Counted from the stretch's first letter, positions 14,502 to 23,609 are shown. The stretch: 39,883 nucleotides of DNA from an uncultured Clostridia bacterium (GCA_945482995.1 CALYRM010000001.1:65413-105295), one strand, 5' to 3'. Notes: generated by a model not told the origin, from the sequence alone. Numbers and translations: made by a program.

Positions 14502-17500
14502 ATGAAAAAGAGAACATTAGGAATTTTGCTATTCGCATTGATGGCAATATTAGTGTTCACATTTGTTGGATGCGTAGAGCCAGCAAAAAGCTACGAAGTA
14601 AAATTCGAGGTTGGTGAAGGCACAGGTACAGCTCCAGCAGGTGCAAGCTATGAGGCAGGCGCAACAGTCACGCTTCCTGATGCTACAGGAATGTCGAAGG
14701 ACGGTTACCACTTCAAGGCATGGAACGATGGTTCTGCTGATTATGCTGCAGGCGCAACATACAAGATGCCGGCAACAGCAGTTACATTTACAGCAGTTTG
14801 GGAAGAAGACGTAGCAGTTACTTACCCTGTTGAGTACAAAGCAGGTGAGGGCTCAGGTACAGCTCCTGCAGGTGGTAACTACGAAGAAGGTGCAACATTC
14901 ACACTTCCTGCTGCAACCGAATTGACAAAACTCGGTAGCCACTTCAAGTGCTGGAATGACGGCACAGCTGATTATGCAGTAGGCGCAACCTACACAATGC
15001 CAGCAAAAGCAGTTACATTTACAGCAATTTGGGAAGCAAACGTAGCAGTTACTTACCCTGTTGAGTACAACAAGGGAATTGTAGATGACGGCACTGAAGA
15101 AGGTAAGGTACCAGAGGGTACAGCTCCAGCAACAACTAAGTATGCAGCAGGTGAAACATTCACTCTTCCGGATGGTGCAGACTTGACCTTAAATGGTTAT
15201 CGTCTCATTGGATGGGACGATGGCTCAGCTAAGTATCCAGTAGGTGCAACCTACAAAATGCCACAAACTGCAGTTTACTTTACAGCAATATGGGTAGAAA
15301 TTCACACCGTTACATTTGAGCCGAATAATGACGGCACACCATGGCAAGAAATCGTAGTGGATGGTGATCCAGTTGCTAAACCCGCTGAAGACCCCACAAT
15401 CGAAAGTGGCAAAATCTTCCGCTATTGGGCTGATGAAAATGGTGAAGAGTATTCATTCGACGCAGCGGTTACAGCGGATATCACATTGTATGCAAAATAT
15501 GCTTACAAACTAACATTCGTTGTTGGCGAAGGTGTCGAAGGCGAAGTTGAACCACGTTGGGTAAGTACATGGATGCCCGCAGGAATCGTTCTTCCTGATG
15601 GAACAGGTTTAACACACAGCGAAGGAAAAATATTCATTGGTTGGACAGACGAATCTAATAATCTTTATAAAGTAGGTGACAGATTTGTAGGCACAGCCAA
15701 TCATACCCTTACAGCAGTTTGGAAAGCACCTGCAGAGAGTGTTACAGTAAGCTTTGAAACTAATCGCTATGCTACAGGTGATTCACCTGCTTCTATAGAA
15801 GCTAAAAAACCGGGCGAGGAAATTACACTTCCACAAAACACATTTACCGCAAATGTTGGTTATGAATTTAATGGTTGGTATGTAAAAGGTCAAAGCAGCT
15901 CAACACTTCTTCAACCAGGCGATAAATATACAATCCCTGCTGATTATCTTGAAGAATCATTAGTGTTTATAGCAAAATTCGACAAGGGCAACTACACCAT
16001 TACATATAAGGCCGGCGATCATGCAACTGGTGCTGACATTGTTGAAAATAAAAAAGGTGGAAATGTATTTTTGCTAGAGCCATCATTTACACCAGAAGAG
16101 GGCTATGTATTTAATGGTTGGAAATTGGAAGGTGGCACAGAAGATGATGTATATGCTGCTAATGATAAATATGAATTGGGTGTAAATACAGTCTTTATTG
16201 CACAATGGTTGCATGTATATGGAACTATGGATAATGCAGGAACTACAGAACTTGGGTTGTATTTAGATTTCAACAACGGATATATCTATGACTATAATGA
16301 AGATCTATTTGTTGACTTAATATTTACGCTTGATGGCACATCAATTTCAATAACTCTTGATAGTTGCGAAGAAGTTAGCGGAACGTTAGAGAACAATGTT
16401 CTAAATATTGCCCTAACCTATAACGGAAAGACCTACACCTTTGGTACTCCTGCACCTGTTGTAACTGAATGTAAAGTTACCTACAAAGCTGGCGATCATG
16501 GAACAGGAGCAAATATCGAAAAAACAATAAACTCCGGCAGTGAAATTACATTGTTGGAATTGTCAGAAATAACCTTTACACCAGATGGATACTATACAGT
16601 TTCAGGTTGGAAAATTGAAGGCGAAACAGACGGCAAAACCTATGAACCCGGTTCTTCCTATACAGTAAGCGTAGACACAGTGTTTGTTGCACAATGGGAA
16701 GCTTACTATGCCGCATATTCTCAAGATTATAATGCGACAATTATTCTATACTTAGATAGAAGTATCGCGTTATTATACGTTGGAGAAGAAATGCCACTTA
16801 CCTTGAATTATGCACTTAATGGAACAGACATTTCTATGTCGATTAACGGTGGTGAAACATTTAATGGAACATATGACAACAACGGCTTAAGCATTACAAT
16901 ATCTTATAATGGAACACATGTTTTTGCACCTGAAGTTGTAGTAGAACCCACCGAACCTACTATTGTATTTGAAGCAGGTGAGGGTACAGGAAATGCTCCA
17001 ACAGCAACCGTAACATACAATTCAAGTGCCGAAATGTACAAGGTTGTACTTCCAGAAAATACTTTTGTAGCGCCTGAAGGAAAAGAATTCAAATGCTGGA
17101 GCATTAATGGCGTTAATTATCAAGCAGGAAAGAGTTACATGGCAGAATCGGGCGAAACTGTTACAGTTATAGCTGTTTGGCAAGACGCAGCTCCTGTTGT
17201 TCCTGCCTTCGAGGGTACTGTATTTGTAGGTAACTGCACAACCCCTGCAAAAGGCGGATTTTTACCGAGTGGTGGCGAAACTTATACTAAATTGATTATA
17301 AGCACCGACAAAACTAAAGTGCAATACACCTTATCTGACGGAACAGAAAAGGAAGTAGCTTTAACTGACGAATGCGATTCAAACTACAAACCACAAAATT
17401 ATGGTTCTGACGCATATTATTATTCAGTAAAAATGGAGAAGGTTTCTTACTACCTACTTGTTAGTGCAGACATGAGCAAATTATATATTTGCAATAGCGA

Positions 17501-17540
17501 TGACGAAGTACTTGATGGTGGTGAGTTTATCGCTGAATAA
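14502..17540 (+). CDS. Giant InlB-repeat lipoprotein (about nine repeats)
   Basis: The protein has 1012 residues. The lipobox 'FTFVGC' ends the signal peptide (about residue 24). About nine InlB-type repeats follow, each with a 'F..W' centre and ending in 'FTAVWE', 'FTAIWE', 'LYAKYA', 'FIAQWL' or similar. The first three, about 75 residues each, are near-copies also at DNA level. Two homologous 75-residue inserts ('LGLYLDFNNGYIYDYNEDL' and 'TIILYLDRSIALLYVGEEM') separate repeats 7, 8 and 9, and a unique C-terminal domain follows the last repeat. It is probably a rod-like surface protein binding a host or polymer ligand. AGGAGG lies 7 bases before the ATG, and a strong terminator follows. Probably co-transcribed with the preceding lipoprotein gene, although a separate weak promoter in the 99-base gap cannot be excluded. 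Confidence 0.85.
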   Translation: MKKRTLGILLFALMAILVFTFVGCVEPAKSYEVKFEVGEGTGTAPAGASYEAGATVTLPDATGMSKDGYHFKAWNDGSADYAAGATYKMPATAVTFTAVWEEDVAVTYPVEYKAGEGSGTAPAGGNYEEGATFTLPAATELTKLGSHFKCWNDGTADYAVGATYTMPAKAVTFTAIWEANVAVTYPVEYNKGIVDDGTEEGKVPEGTAPATTKYAAGETFTLPDGADLTLNGYRLIGWDDGSAKYPVGATYKMPQTAVYFTAIWVEIHTVTFEPNNDGTPWQEIVVDGDPVAKPAEDPTIESGKIFRYWADENGEEYSFDAAVTADITLYAKYAYKLTFVVGEGVEGEVEPRWVSTWMPAGIVLPDGTGLTHSEGKIFIGWTDESNNLYKVGDRFVGTANHTLTAVWKAPAESVTVSFETNRYATGDSPASIEAKKPGEEITLPQNTFTANVGYEFNGWYVKGQSSSTLLQPGDKYTIPADYLEESLVFIAKFDKGNYTITYKAGDHATGADIVENKKGGNVFLLEPSFTPEEGYVFNGWKLEGGTEDDVYAANDKYELGVNTVFIAQWLHVYGTMDNAGTTELGLYLDFNNGYIYDYNEDLFVDLIFTLDGTSISITLDSCEEVSGTLENNVLNIALTYNGKTYTFGTPAPVVTECKVTYKAGDHGTGANIEKTINSGSEITLLELSEITFTPDGYYTVSGWKIEGETDGKTYEPGSSYTVSVDTVFVAQWEAYYAAYSQDYNATIILYLDRSIALLYVGEEMPLTLNYALNGTDISMSINGGETFNGTYDNNGLSITISYNGTHVFAPEVVVEPTEPTIVFEAGEGTGNAPTATVTYNSSAEMYKVVLPENTFVAPEGKEFKCWSINGVNYQAGKSYMAESGETVTVIAVWQDAAPVVPAFEGTVFVGNCTTPAKGGFLPSGGETYTKLIISTDKTKVQYTLSDGTEKEVALTDECDSNYKPQNYGSDAYYYSVKMEKVSYYLLVSADMSKLYICNSDDEVLDGGEFIAE

Positions 17541-17581
17541 TTCACAAATGTAGTTTTGATAATAACAATTTACAAAAAAGG

Positions 17582-17610
17582 ACCTTGTGTAAAAGCAAGG
17601 TTTTTTTTTT
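17582..17610 (+). terminator. Intrinsic terminator of the lipoprotein operon
   Basis: ACCTTG (17582-17587) and CAAGGT (17596-17601) form a perfect stem with an 8-base loop, followed by a run of ten T's. It is placed 42 bases after the stop of the second lipoprotein gene. Confidence 0.85.
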
Positions 17611-17637
17611 ATATTCTTATTGTCACTACGAATTATA

Positions 17638-17757
17638 ATGCCATCCTGAGTGACGTCGCAGAATCTCATCCACTTTTCCGTCATTCCGAGCATAGTCGAG
17701 GAATCTCATCCACTTTTCCGTCATTCCGACCGAAGTGGAGGAATCTTTATCAATGCA
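17638..17757 (+). repeat. Tandem triplet of the dispersed repeat, exact 40 bp period
   Basis: Three units follow each other with the conserved GAATCT(CATC) block at 17661, 17701 and 17741, an exact 40 bp period. The best unit begins CGTCATTCCGAGCATAGTCG and ends GAATCTCATCCACTTTTC. The orientation is opposite to the quintuplet at 18762-18972 on the other side of hsp20. Bases 17758-17911 hold nothing recognisable except an A-rich stretch. Confidence 0.85.
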
Positions 17758-17911
17758 CCGACTTAATGCAAAGCACATGAAAACCACAAAACATACCATT
17801 AAATCACATATTCCAAAATTGCACATTGAACAATAGACTATGACATTCCGCATTTTTGCCTAATATAATCTGTCTTGTTTCAAAAAAAAATAAAAAAAAT
17901 TCAAAATATTT

Positions 17912-17983
17912 TTAGCAATCCTATTGACAGAGTGCTAATTTGGGTATATAATACTATTAGCAATCAGGTGATGAGAGTGCTAA
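17912..17983 (+). promoter_or_regulatory. hsp20 promoter flanked by two CIRCE operators (HrcA sites)
   Basis: Two CIRCE elements, each TTAGCAATC-N9-GAGTGCTAA (17912-17938 and 17957-17983), differ from the classic operator at one base in the left arm. Between them lies a perfect promoter: TTGACA (17924-17929) inside the loop of the first CIRCE, a 17-base spacer, and TATAAT (17947-17952). HrcA bound at either copy would block RNA polymerase, so hsp20 should be tightly repressed and released on heat or protein-folding stress. A third, degenerate half-site (GAGTGCCAA) follows at about 17998-18006. Confidence 0.9.
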
Positions 17984-18108
17984 CGAAGTGGCAACGAGAG
18001 TGCCAAAAATAAATTGTTCGATAGAATAATTTCCTTGGCAGTTGGCAATAATCAATATAGGCTCTTAGGCTTGATTGAAATATTTTAAATTAAAAGGAGA
18101 ATAAAATT

Positions 18109-18534
18109 ATGAGTAACTACTTAATGAATAAAAATAATAATGTATTTGATTGGATTGATCCATTCTTTGACGGATTTTTCTCACACGACACCAACACAAA
18201 CGGTTTAATGCGTACCGATATAATCGACGCAAACGACCATTATGAATTGCATATCGATTTGCCTGCAATTAAAAAGGAAAATATCAAGGTTTCATTGGCA
18301 GACGGATATTTAACCGTTTCGGTAAACTATTCCGAGAACAACGAAGAAAAGAAAGACGGAAAATATTTGCGCCGTGAACGCCAATACGGTAGCTATTCTC
18401 GTACCTATTACGTAGGCGACCAAATCAAGGAAGACGGTATTCATGCTAAGCTTGAAGACGGCGTTTTGACCTTGAATCTTGTTAAACCTGTTGAACCTGA
18501 AAAGAAAGGCAAGAGATACATTGAGATTGAATAA
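18109..18534 (+). CDS. Hsp20/alpha-crystallin small heat-shock protein
   Basis: The protein has 141 residues, the usual length for bacterial Hsp20. The N-terminal arm is aromatic ('FDWIDPFFDGFFS'). The alpha-crystallin domain runs from about residue 36 ('DIIDANDHYELHIDLPAIKKENIKVSL' start) to about 128, with the conserved strand 'GVLTLNLVKP', and a short C-terminal tail 'GKRYIEIE' replaces the usual IxI motif. Hsp20 proteins hold unfolding proteins in an ATP-independent manner until Hsp70/ClpB can refold them. AAAAGGAG lies about 9 bases upstream of the ATG. The gene is monocistronic: a double-CIRCE promoter in front, a terminator behind. Confidence 0.92.
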   Translation: MSNYLMNKNNNVFDWIDPFFDGFFSHDTNTNGLMRTDIIDANDHYELHIDLPAIKKENIKVSLADGYLTVSVNYSENNEEKKDGKYLRRERQYGSYSRTYYVGDQIKEDGIHAKLEDGVLTLNLVKPVEPEKKGKRYIEIE

Positions 18535-18541
18535 ATCTCTA

Positions 18542-18656
18542 ATGACATTTTGAGCGTAGTCGAAGGTGAATTGACAGCTCTGCTGTCATCCTGAAAGCGT
18601 TGTTCGAGGGACCTCATCCTTGTTCGTCATCCCGACCAAAGTGGAGGGATCTCTAT
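18542..18656 (+). repeat. Three degenerate copies of the dispersed repeat behind hsp20
   Basis: The cores TGACATTTTGAGCGTAGTCG, TGTCATCCTGAAAGCGTTG and CGTCATCCCGACCAAAGTGG follow one another, each with the GAGG/GAGGGA(T/C)CTC end typical of the family. Confidence 0.7.
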
Positions 18657-18716
18657 ACAAGCATTGACACTTTGTGAAGGGTACGAAAGCAATAATTAAT
18701 TGGAAAATTTCACATT

Positions 18717-18756
18717 AAAAAACCAACAACAAACAATTGTTTGTGTTGGTTTTTTT
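18717..18756. terminator. Bidirectional intrinsic terminator after hsp20
   Basis: AAAAAACCAAC and GTTGGTTTTTT form an 11 bp stem, continued after one bulged A by ACAAACAA/TTGTTTGT. T-runs are present on both strands. Confidence 0.8.
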
Positions 18757-18761
18757 AATAA

Positions 18762-18972
18762 GGATGAGATTCTTCGACTCCGTTACACTGCGCTCAGAAT
18801 GACATTTTTACATTCGACTCCGTTACACTGCGCTCAGAATGACATTTTACGTTCGACTCCGTTACACTGCGCTTAGAATGACATTTTACGTTCGACTTCG
18901 TTACACTGTGCTCAGAATTACATTTTTACATTCGACTCCGTTACACTGTGCTCAGAATTACATTTTTACATA
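18762..18972 (-). repeat. Tandem quintuplet of the dispersed repeat, 39-40 bp period
   Basis: TTCGACT(C/T)CGTTACACTG starts at 18773, 18813, 18852, 18891 and 18931. Each unit continues with (C/T)GC(T)-AGAAT(G/T)ACATTTT. The orientation is opposite to the triplet at 17638-17757. A further degenerate copy follows to about 19010. The remaining bases to 19158 are AT-rich with no gene. Confidence 0.85.
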
Positions 18973-19158
18973 GGATGACAGCTGGCTGTAACTTCGGGCG
19001 GAATGACGGGAAGCAAATGGTCAAAAAAAGACAGCAAACGAAATTTCAACAAATTATTTTAATGTTAATATAAAAATAATGATGCTTTTCATTTATTTTT
19101 AACTATTTTAGGTTACAATTACCTAAGATTTGTGCTATTATTATATAATGAATACTGT

Positions 19159-19188
19159 TTGACTGTTAGTTAATACTAATTTTATAGT
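19159..19188 (+). promoter_or_regulatory. Probable ftsH promoter
   Basis: TTGACT (19159-19164), an 18-base spacer and TATAGT (19183-19188) fit the housekeeping consensus with one mismatch each. The leader to the TTG start is about 55 bases. Another TATAAT at 19143-19149 lacks a matching -35 box. Confidence 0.45.
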
Positions 19189-19249
19189 CGCAGTTCATCT
19201 ATTAGTTTTCGTTTAGGTTCACGCCTATACACAGTTAAGGAGGCATTTC

Positions 19250-21097
19250 TTGAAAAAGAATACTGTTAAAATTATTATTACCATCGTATTGCTCGCAGTT
19301 GCCGTTGTTGTGATTGCCGCATTGCTTGGTGCGTTCACAGACACCTCGAAGCGAATAAACACCACGGATTTTTACAATAAGCTCGAGGCTGGTGAAATTA
19401 CTCATATTTACGTATCGGGTAATTATAACGTCAAGGTTTTGGTAAAAGATAGCAAAATACAACCAAACCAATTCCCTCGTAAATATGATTATGTCTTAAA
19501 CATTTCAAATAGAGCGGTTTTTGAAGAAACCATCAGAGCATACAATGGAAGTGTTGTCGCCGAAAATCGTGTCCAATTATGGTTTGACGATCCAAGTGAA
19601 GGCAGCTTATTGACTTCGCTATTGCCGATTTTGTTGTCTACCGGTTTGATAATCGTTTTCTTTATTATTATCAGTCGTAGTAGTGCAAACGCTAACAATA
19701 AGGCCATCAACTTCGGTAACACTCGTGCAAACCTTGTTCGTAACTCAAAGGTTCGTTTTTCCGACGTCGCAGGTGCAGAAGAGGAAAAGGAAGAATTAAA
19801 AGAGATTGTCGAATTCCTTTCCAATCCCGCTAAATTCCACGCGGTCGGTGCAAAAACTCCAAAAGGTGTTCTTTTGGTTGGCGCACCGGGTACAGGTAAG
19901 ACATTATTTGCCAAAGCGGTTGCAGGTGAAGCAGGCGTTCCTTTCTTCTCTATAAGCGGTAGTGATTTCGTAGAAATGTTCGTCGGTGTCGGTGCTTCGA
20001 GAGTAAGAGATTTATTCGTACAAGCTAAAAAGGTTATGCCGTGTATCGTATTTATTGACGAAATCGACGCTGTTGGTAGACAACGTGGCGCAGGCTTAGG
20101 CGGTGGCAATGACGAAAGAGAGCAAACCTTAAATCAATTGCTTGTGCAAATGGATGGTTTCGATACCGATGACGGAATTATAGTCATGGCTGCAACAAAC
20201 AGAGTAGACGTTCTAGACCCCGCTTTATTGCGTCCGGGTAGATTTGACCGTCAAATTTATGTCAATACCCCAGACGTTAAGGGAAGAGAAGAAATTTTGA
20301 AAGTTCACGCTCGTAATAAGCCATTATCAGGAGATATCGACTTCCACGTTATTGCAAGGATGACCATTGGCTTTACAGGCGCAGATCTAGCAAACCTACT
20401 TAATGAATCGGCTATTTTAGCAGCAAGAGCAAATAGAAAAACCATTCTTCTTGAGGATATTATGGAAGGTATCAACAAGGTTATTATGGGACCGCAAAAG
20501 AAGAGTAGAGTTGTTACTCCGTCCGACAAGCGTATCACCGCTTATCACGAATCGGGACACGCTATTATCGCCAAGGTTCTTGAAAACTGTGACGACGTAC
20601 AAGAAGTATCGATTATTCCACGTGGCGGCGCAGCAGGATATACTTTGACACGTCCCACCGATGATGACGCTCATATGACAAAGAACAAACTACTTGACAC
20701 CATTACAATGATGTTGGGCGGACGTGCTGCTGAGGAAATCGTTATCAAGGACGTTTCCACAGGAGCAAGCAACGATATTCAACGCGCAAGCGGTTTGGCT
20801 CGTAAAATGGTTACCGATTGGGGTATGAGTTCGTTAGGTAATATCTATTTGGGAAGCGACGAAGAAGTATTTGTCGGTAGAAGTTTCAGCTCACATTCCG
20901 ATATATCCAACGATATGGCAAACAAGATCGATGCCGAAACAAAGAAAATCATTGACGATTGTTATAAGCGTGCATTGGATACACTTAATAGCCATAGAGA
21001 TATTATGGAAAAGATGGTAGATATGTTGTTTGACAAAGAAACTATCTTAAAAGACGAAGTTGATAAATTGTTCGAGCAAACTACAACAATCGCTTAA
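19250..21097 (+). CDS. ftsH: ATP-dependent zinc metalloprotease FtsH
   Basis: FtsH is the membrane-bound hexameric AAA+ protease that degrades misfolded membrane proteins and some regulators. Two transmembrane segments (about residues 7-29 and 119-142) bracket a short outside domain. The AAA module carries Walker A 'GAPGTGKT' (211-218), Walker B 'IVFIDEID' (266-273) and the second region of homology ending 'RPGRFDR'. The protease domain has the zinc motif 'HESGH' (433-437) and the third ligand Asp in 'STGASND' (about 509). Length 615 is normal. The start is TTG at 19250: AAGGAGG sits 6 bases before it and the first residues MKKN... match the family. Monocistronic, with its own promoter and terminator. 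Confidence 0.95.
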   Translation: MKKNTVKIIITIVLLAVAVVVIAALLGAFTDTSKRINTTDFYNKLEAGEITHIYVSGNYNVKVLVKDSKIQPNQFPRKYDYVLNISNRAVFEETIRAYNGSVVAENRVQLWFDDPSEGSLLTSLLPILLSTGLIIVFFIIISRSSANANNKAINFGNTRANLVRNSKVRFSDVAGAEEEKEELKEIVEFLSNPAKFHAVGAKTPKGVLLVGAPGTGKTLFAKAVAGEAGVPFFSISGSDFVEMFVGVGASRVRDLFVQAKKVMPCIVFIDEIDAVGRQRGAGLGGGNDEREQTLNQLLVQMDGFDTDDGIIVMAATNRVDVLDPALLRPGRFDRQIYVNTPDVKGREEILKVHARNKPLSGDIDFHVIARMTIGFTGADLANLLNESAILAARANRKTILLEDIMEGINKVIMGPQKKSRVVTPSDKRITAYHESGHAIIAKVLENCDDVQEVSIIPRGGAAGYTLTRPTDDDAHMTKNKLLDTITMMLGGRAAEEIVIKDVSTGASNDIQRASGLARKMVTDWGMSSLGNIYLGSDEEVFVGRSFSSHSDISNDMANKIDAETKKIIDDCYKRALDTLNSHRDIMEKMVDMLFDKETILKDEVDKLFEQTTTIA

Positions 21098-21120
21098 TTA
21101 CTAAAAAATTGTCTATATAT

Positions 21121-21154
21121 ATAAAAGGGACTTGAAGAGTCAAGCCCCTTTTAT
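21121..21154 (+). terminator. Terminator after ftsH
   Basis: ATAAAAGGG-A-CTTGA pairs with TCAAG-C-CCCTTTTAT (one mismatch, loop AGAG), ending in TTTT. It lies 24 bases after the ftsH stop. Confidence 0.65.
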
Positions 21155-21300
21155 AATAATTTGCAATGCTGTAGCAAAAGTGTAAACCACTACACCATAC
21201 AAATTAACTAATCCTAATTTTCACACTTCATATTGCCAATGCATTACCCGCATTAGCCACGTGTCTTCATAGACATCGTCGATAAATATATACATAATAA

Positions 21301-21343
21301 TCATTCCGACACGGAGTATCCCGACAGAAGTGGAAAAATCTCA
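21301..21343 (+). repeat. Degenerate dispersed repeat between ftsH and the GNAT gene
   Basis: TCATTCCGACACGGAG followed by CCGACAGAAGTGGAAAAATCTC matches the repeat core found elsewhere in the window, with a partial internal duplication. Confidence 0.6.
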
Positions 21344-21412
21344 CTCGAAGCACAATGCTACATACAGCAATCATAAAACTGGGAAAGTGTTTAAGTCAAA
21401 AAGGAGAATATC

Positions 21413-21934
21413 ATGCGACTTGAAAGGTTGAGTGAATCAAATAGTACTTATTTTAATAAAGCCTTTGCTTTATATGAACAAGCCTTTCCCGAAATAGAAA
21501 GGCGAGCAATAGACGAACAAAATCGAATATTGAGTTTATCGGACTATCATTTTGATTTAATATTTGACGATGACGGTTTTGTGGGCATAATGCTATATTG
21601 GGAAACACCTGATTTTATTTTTTTAGAGCATTTTGCAATATTCCCCGAATTTAGAAATCGTCAAAAAGGATTGAAGACTTTAACGTTATTGAAAGCAAAA
21701 GGAAAAAACATTATTCTTGAAATAGAACCGCCGATTGATGAATTGACAACGCGTCGTTACGGATTTTATCGTCGTAACGGATTTGTTATGAATGATTATT
21801 TTCATATACAGGCAAAATATCATTATGGAGATAGCGATATAGAACTTAAACTTTTATCATATCCGTCGGAAATTAGCAAGAGTGAATATAACACGTTTGA
21901 ATGTTTTATTGAAAGATACGTTGGGATTAAATAA
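21413..21934 (+). CDS. GNAT family N-acetyltransferase
   Basis: The protein has 173 residues. The GNAT core is visible: beta strands 'FDLIFDDDGFVGIMLYWE' and 'FIFLEHFAIFPEFRNRQKGLK', the latter being motif A (acetyl-CoA binding; the usual RxxGxG/A is 'RNRQKG'), then 'IILEIEPP' and the C-terminal motif B region 'RRYGFYRRNGFVMN'. It should transfer an acetyl or acyl group from CoA to an amine; the substrate cannot be told. AAGGAG lies 8 bases before the ATG. No operon partner. The C-terminal 30 residues are a family-specific extension. Confidence 0.75.
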   Translation: MRLERLSESNSTYFNKAFALYEQAFPEIERRAIDEQNRILSLSDYHFDLIFDDDGFVGIMLYWETPDFIFLEHFAIFPEFRNRQKGLKTLTLLKAKGKNIILEIEPPIDELTTRRYGFYRRNGFVMNDYFHIQAKYHYGDSDIELKLLSYPSEISKSEYNTFECFIERYVGIK

Positions 21935-21993
21935 CAATCAAAAAATCCACAATTAGCGATAGCGACTTTTTTTTCATTCTTTAATTCTAATAT

Positions 21994-22175
21994 GGATGAG
22001 ATCTTTCGACTCCGCTGCACTACGCTCAAGATGACATTATGGCGAAGGATGACATTCTGTTGGTTCGAGGATGTTAAAGTGGATTAGATCCTCACGACTA
22101 CGCTACGCTCAGCTCAGGATGACATTATAGATAACTTAGAACATAAGTATTTGTTCTACTAGGCTCAAGATGACA
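21994..22175 (-). repeat. Dispersed repeat cluster (two good copies, two fragments)
   Basis: Copies GGATGAGATCTTTCGACTCC (21994-22039) and TTAGATCCTCACGACTACGC (22084-22128), plus the fragments around 22040-22053 and 22150-22175 (AGGCTCAAGATGACACTA), all end in the AAGATGACA/AGGATGACA core. They fill the space between two convergent genes. Confidence 0.75.
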
Positions 22176-23609
22176 CTATATTATGAAATAAACCGCCGCT
22201 ATTGCCGTTGTTATAATGTTTGCCAATAGGTTTACGGTGTTGTTTGTAATGCGCTTATTGCCCTTAATTAGTGTTGTAATGTGCGTGTGGTGAATACGTT
22301 TTTCGATTTGTTTTCCGCATACAGGGCAAATATAAAGAGCTTGAAAATAAGAGCCTAAAAGAGAGTCAATGAGTGTACCGAAAAATCCAATGCCCAAAAC
22401 AAAAGCAATATCGATTGGATTCTTGGTAAAGCCAAAACAAATCAACGCCACAACAAGAGAAGAAACAAGCGCGCTGGTTGAGCCCAATAAACTCATACCG
22501 CCACTTATTCCCGATTGAACCCTTTTGAATCTAAATAGGTCGAAGGGTTCTTTTTTTGATAAACTGCCTATATCGCTTGCCATGCTGTCGGCAAAGGCTT
22601 CGGCTATAGCTACCGCGGCAAGTACGAAAAAGCCTATCATATCGGTTACTTTAAAAATAATAAGACAAATCATTGTAAGTAAACCATTAATTGCAACTTG
22701 AACAAAATTTCTGCCTTTTTTCTCCTTTTCAAATCCTCTCTTTTTTAACACCACGCCACGAATTTTGCCTGCTACTGCAATTATTGCAAAGGGTAGCACG
22801 TATAACAAAAAACCAAAATAACCTGCGCAGTAAGCCGAAACCAAAAGCATAATATAAGCCAAATAAGCGGCTGAAACGGTGAGTGAGCGAGTAATTAAAA
22901 TTGCCAACACAACCACGAACGCTAAGACTACGCAGATATAAAATGCGGTATTAAATAGGTTAAGGGTAATACCTAGCGCAAAAAGGGCAACCGAAAAGGT
23001 TATACCGAAATTATCCAAGCCATTTTGAACAAATAATTCCATAATGGTGGCAACCGAAGCAATAGCTAAAAGCGACTCAATAGGGAAATTAAGTTTGTAG
23101 CACACATTGAATACAATAAGCGCTACAAACGAGAATACCAAGCAAGCGAGCGAGCCTGCAAGAGTCTTGTTGGCAACCAATTTGATATTATGCTTCTTGA
23201 AAATTAAGGCAAATAATGGCGCTATACCGTCCCCAAATGATAGGCACATAACTGCCATACCGAAAGGATAATACATAGGCGGATAAAGGTAGCTGACAAT
23301 AGCCAAAATGAGCATTGCAAGGGCATAATAAACCGTGCCGGGGTGGTCGGAAGAACCTTTCCTTTCAATCCCCGGGAAAATCTCGAATTTGCGTGAAATA
23401 GAATTCACTACAACAAAAATTCCGCACATAATTATTTGGTGGTAGGACACTCCCCAAAAGATATCCATAAACACCCAAGTAAACCCAATAAGAATGTGCA
23501 AAATTTTGCGAGTGATTTCCACGTCAACCTTAAATTTCTTATTAAGGAAGCTGAAAAACAAGATTATTATGGCTAAGTAGCCTACTGAAACGATATAACC
23601 ATATAACAT
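22176..23609 (-). CDS. Fusion of polyprenol/phytol-kinase-like and DUF92 (VTE6-like) membrane domains
   Basis: The protein has 477 residues, almost entirely hydrophobic, with a dozen or so transmembrane segments. The N-terminal half has the CTP-dependent lipid-kinase hallmarks: 'ITRKILHILIGF' (about 33-44) and 'SFGDGIAPLFA' followed by 'NKTLAGSLACLVFSF'. The C-terminal half (about residue 285 to the end) is a DUF92 domain: 'AEAFADSMASDIGSLSK', 'RVQSGISGGMSLLGS', 'GTLIDSLLGSYFQ', then a Cys pair 'CPVCGK' and 'RITNNTVNLLANI'. In plants these two families are VTE5 (phytol kinase) and VTE6 (phytyl-phosphate kinase), acting one after the other. A single protein could convert a prenyl alcohol to its diphosphate. 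It follows the ABC exporter operon after 62 bases. The start has no clear ribosome-binding site. Confidence 0.7.
   Translation of the reverse strand: MLYGYIVSVGYLAIIILFFSFLNKKFKVDVEITRKILHILIGFTWVFMDIFWGVSYHQIIMCGIFVVVNSISRKFEIFPGIERKGSSDHPGTVYYALAMLILAIVSYLYPPMYYPFGMAVMCLSFGDGIAPLFALIFKKHNIKLVANKTLAGSLACLVFSFVALIVFNVCYKLNFPIESLLAIASVATIMELFVQNGLDNFGITFSVALFALGITLNLFNTAFYICVVLAFVVVLAILITRSLTVSAAYLAYIMLLVSAYCAGYFGFLLYVLPFAIIAVAGKIRGVVLKKRGFEKEKKGRNFVQVAINGLLTMICLIIFKVTDMIGFFVLAAVAIAEAFADSMASDIGSLSKKEPFDLFRFKRVQSGISGGMSLLGSTSALVSSLVVALICFGFTKNPIDIAFVLGIGFFGTLIDSLLGSYFQALYICPVCGKQIEKRIHHTHITTLIKGNKRITNNTVNLLANIITTAIAAVYFII

Noticed and set aside
17638-18972. CRISPR-like interpretation of the 40-bp tandem arrays
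   Set aside because: Units follow each other with a 39-40 bp period and no unique spacers, and related copies are dispersed singly; no cas genes.
19489-20109. Minus-strand ORF of 206 codons inside ftsH
   Set aside because: It is a shadow of the ftsH coding sequence, which carries all catalytic motifs.
22134-22156. AGAACA/TGTTCT hairpin as terminator of the minus-strand DUF92 fusion gene
   Set aside because: Only 6 bp and no T-run on the minus strand.
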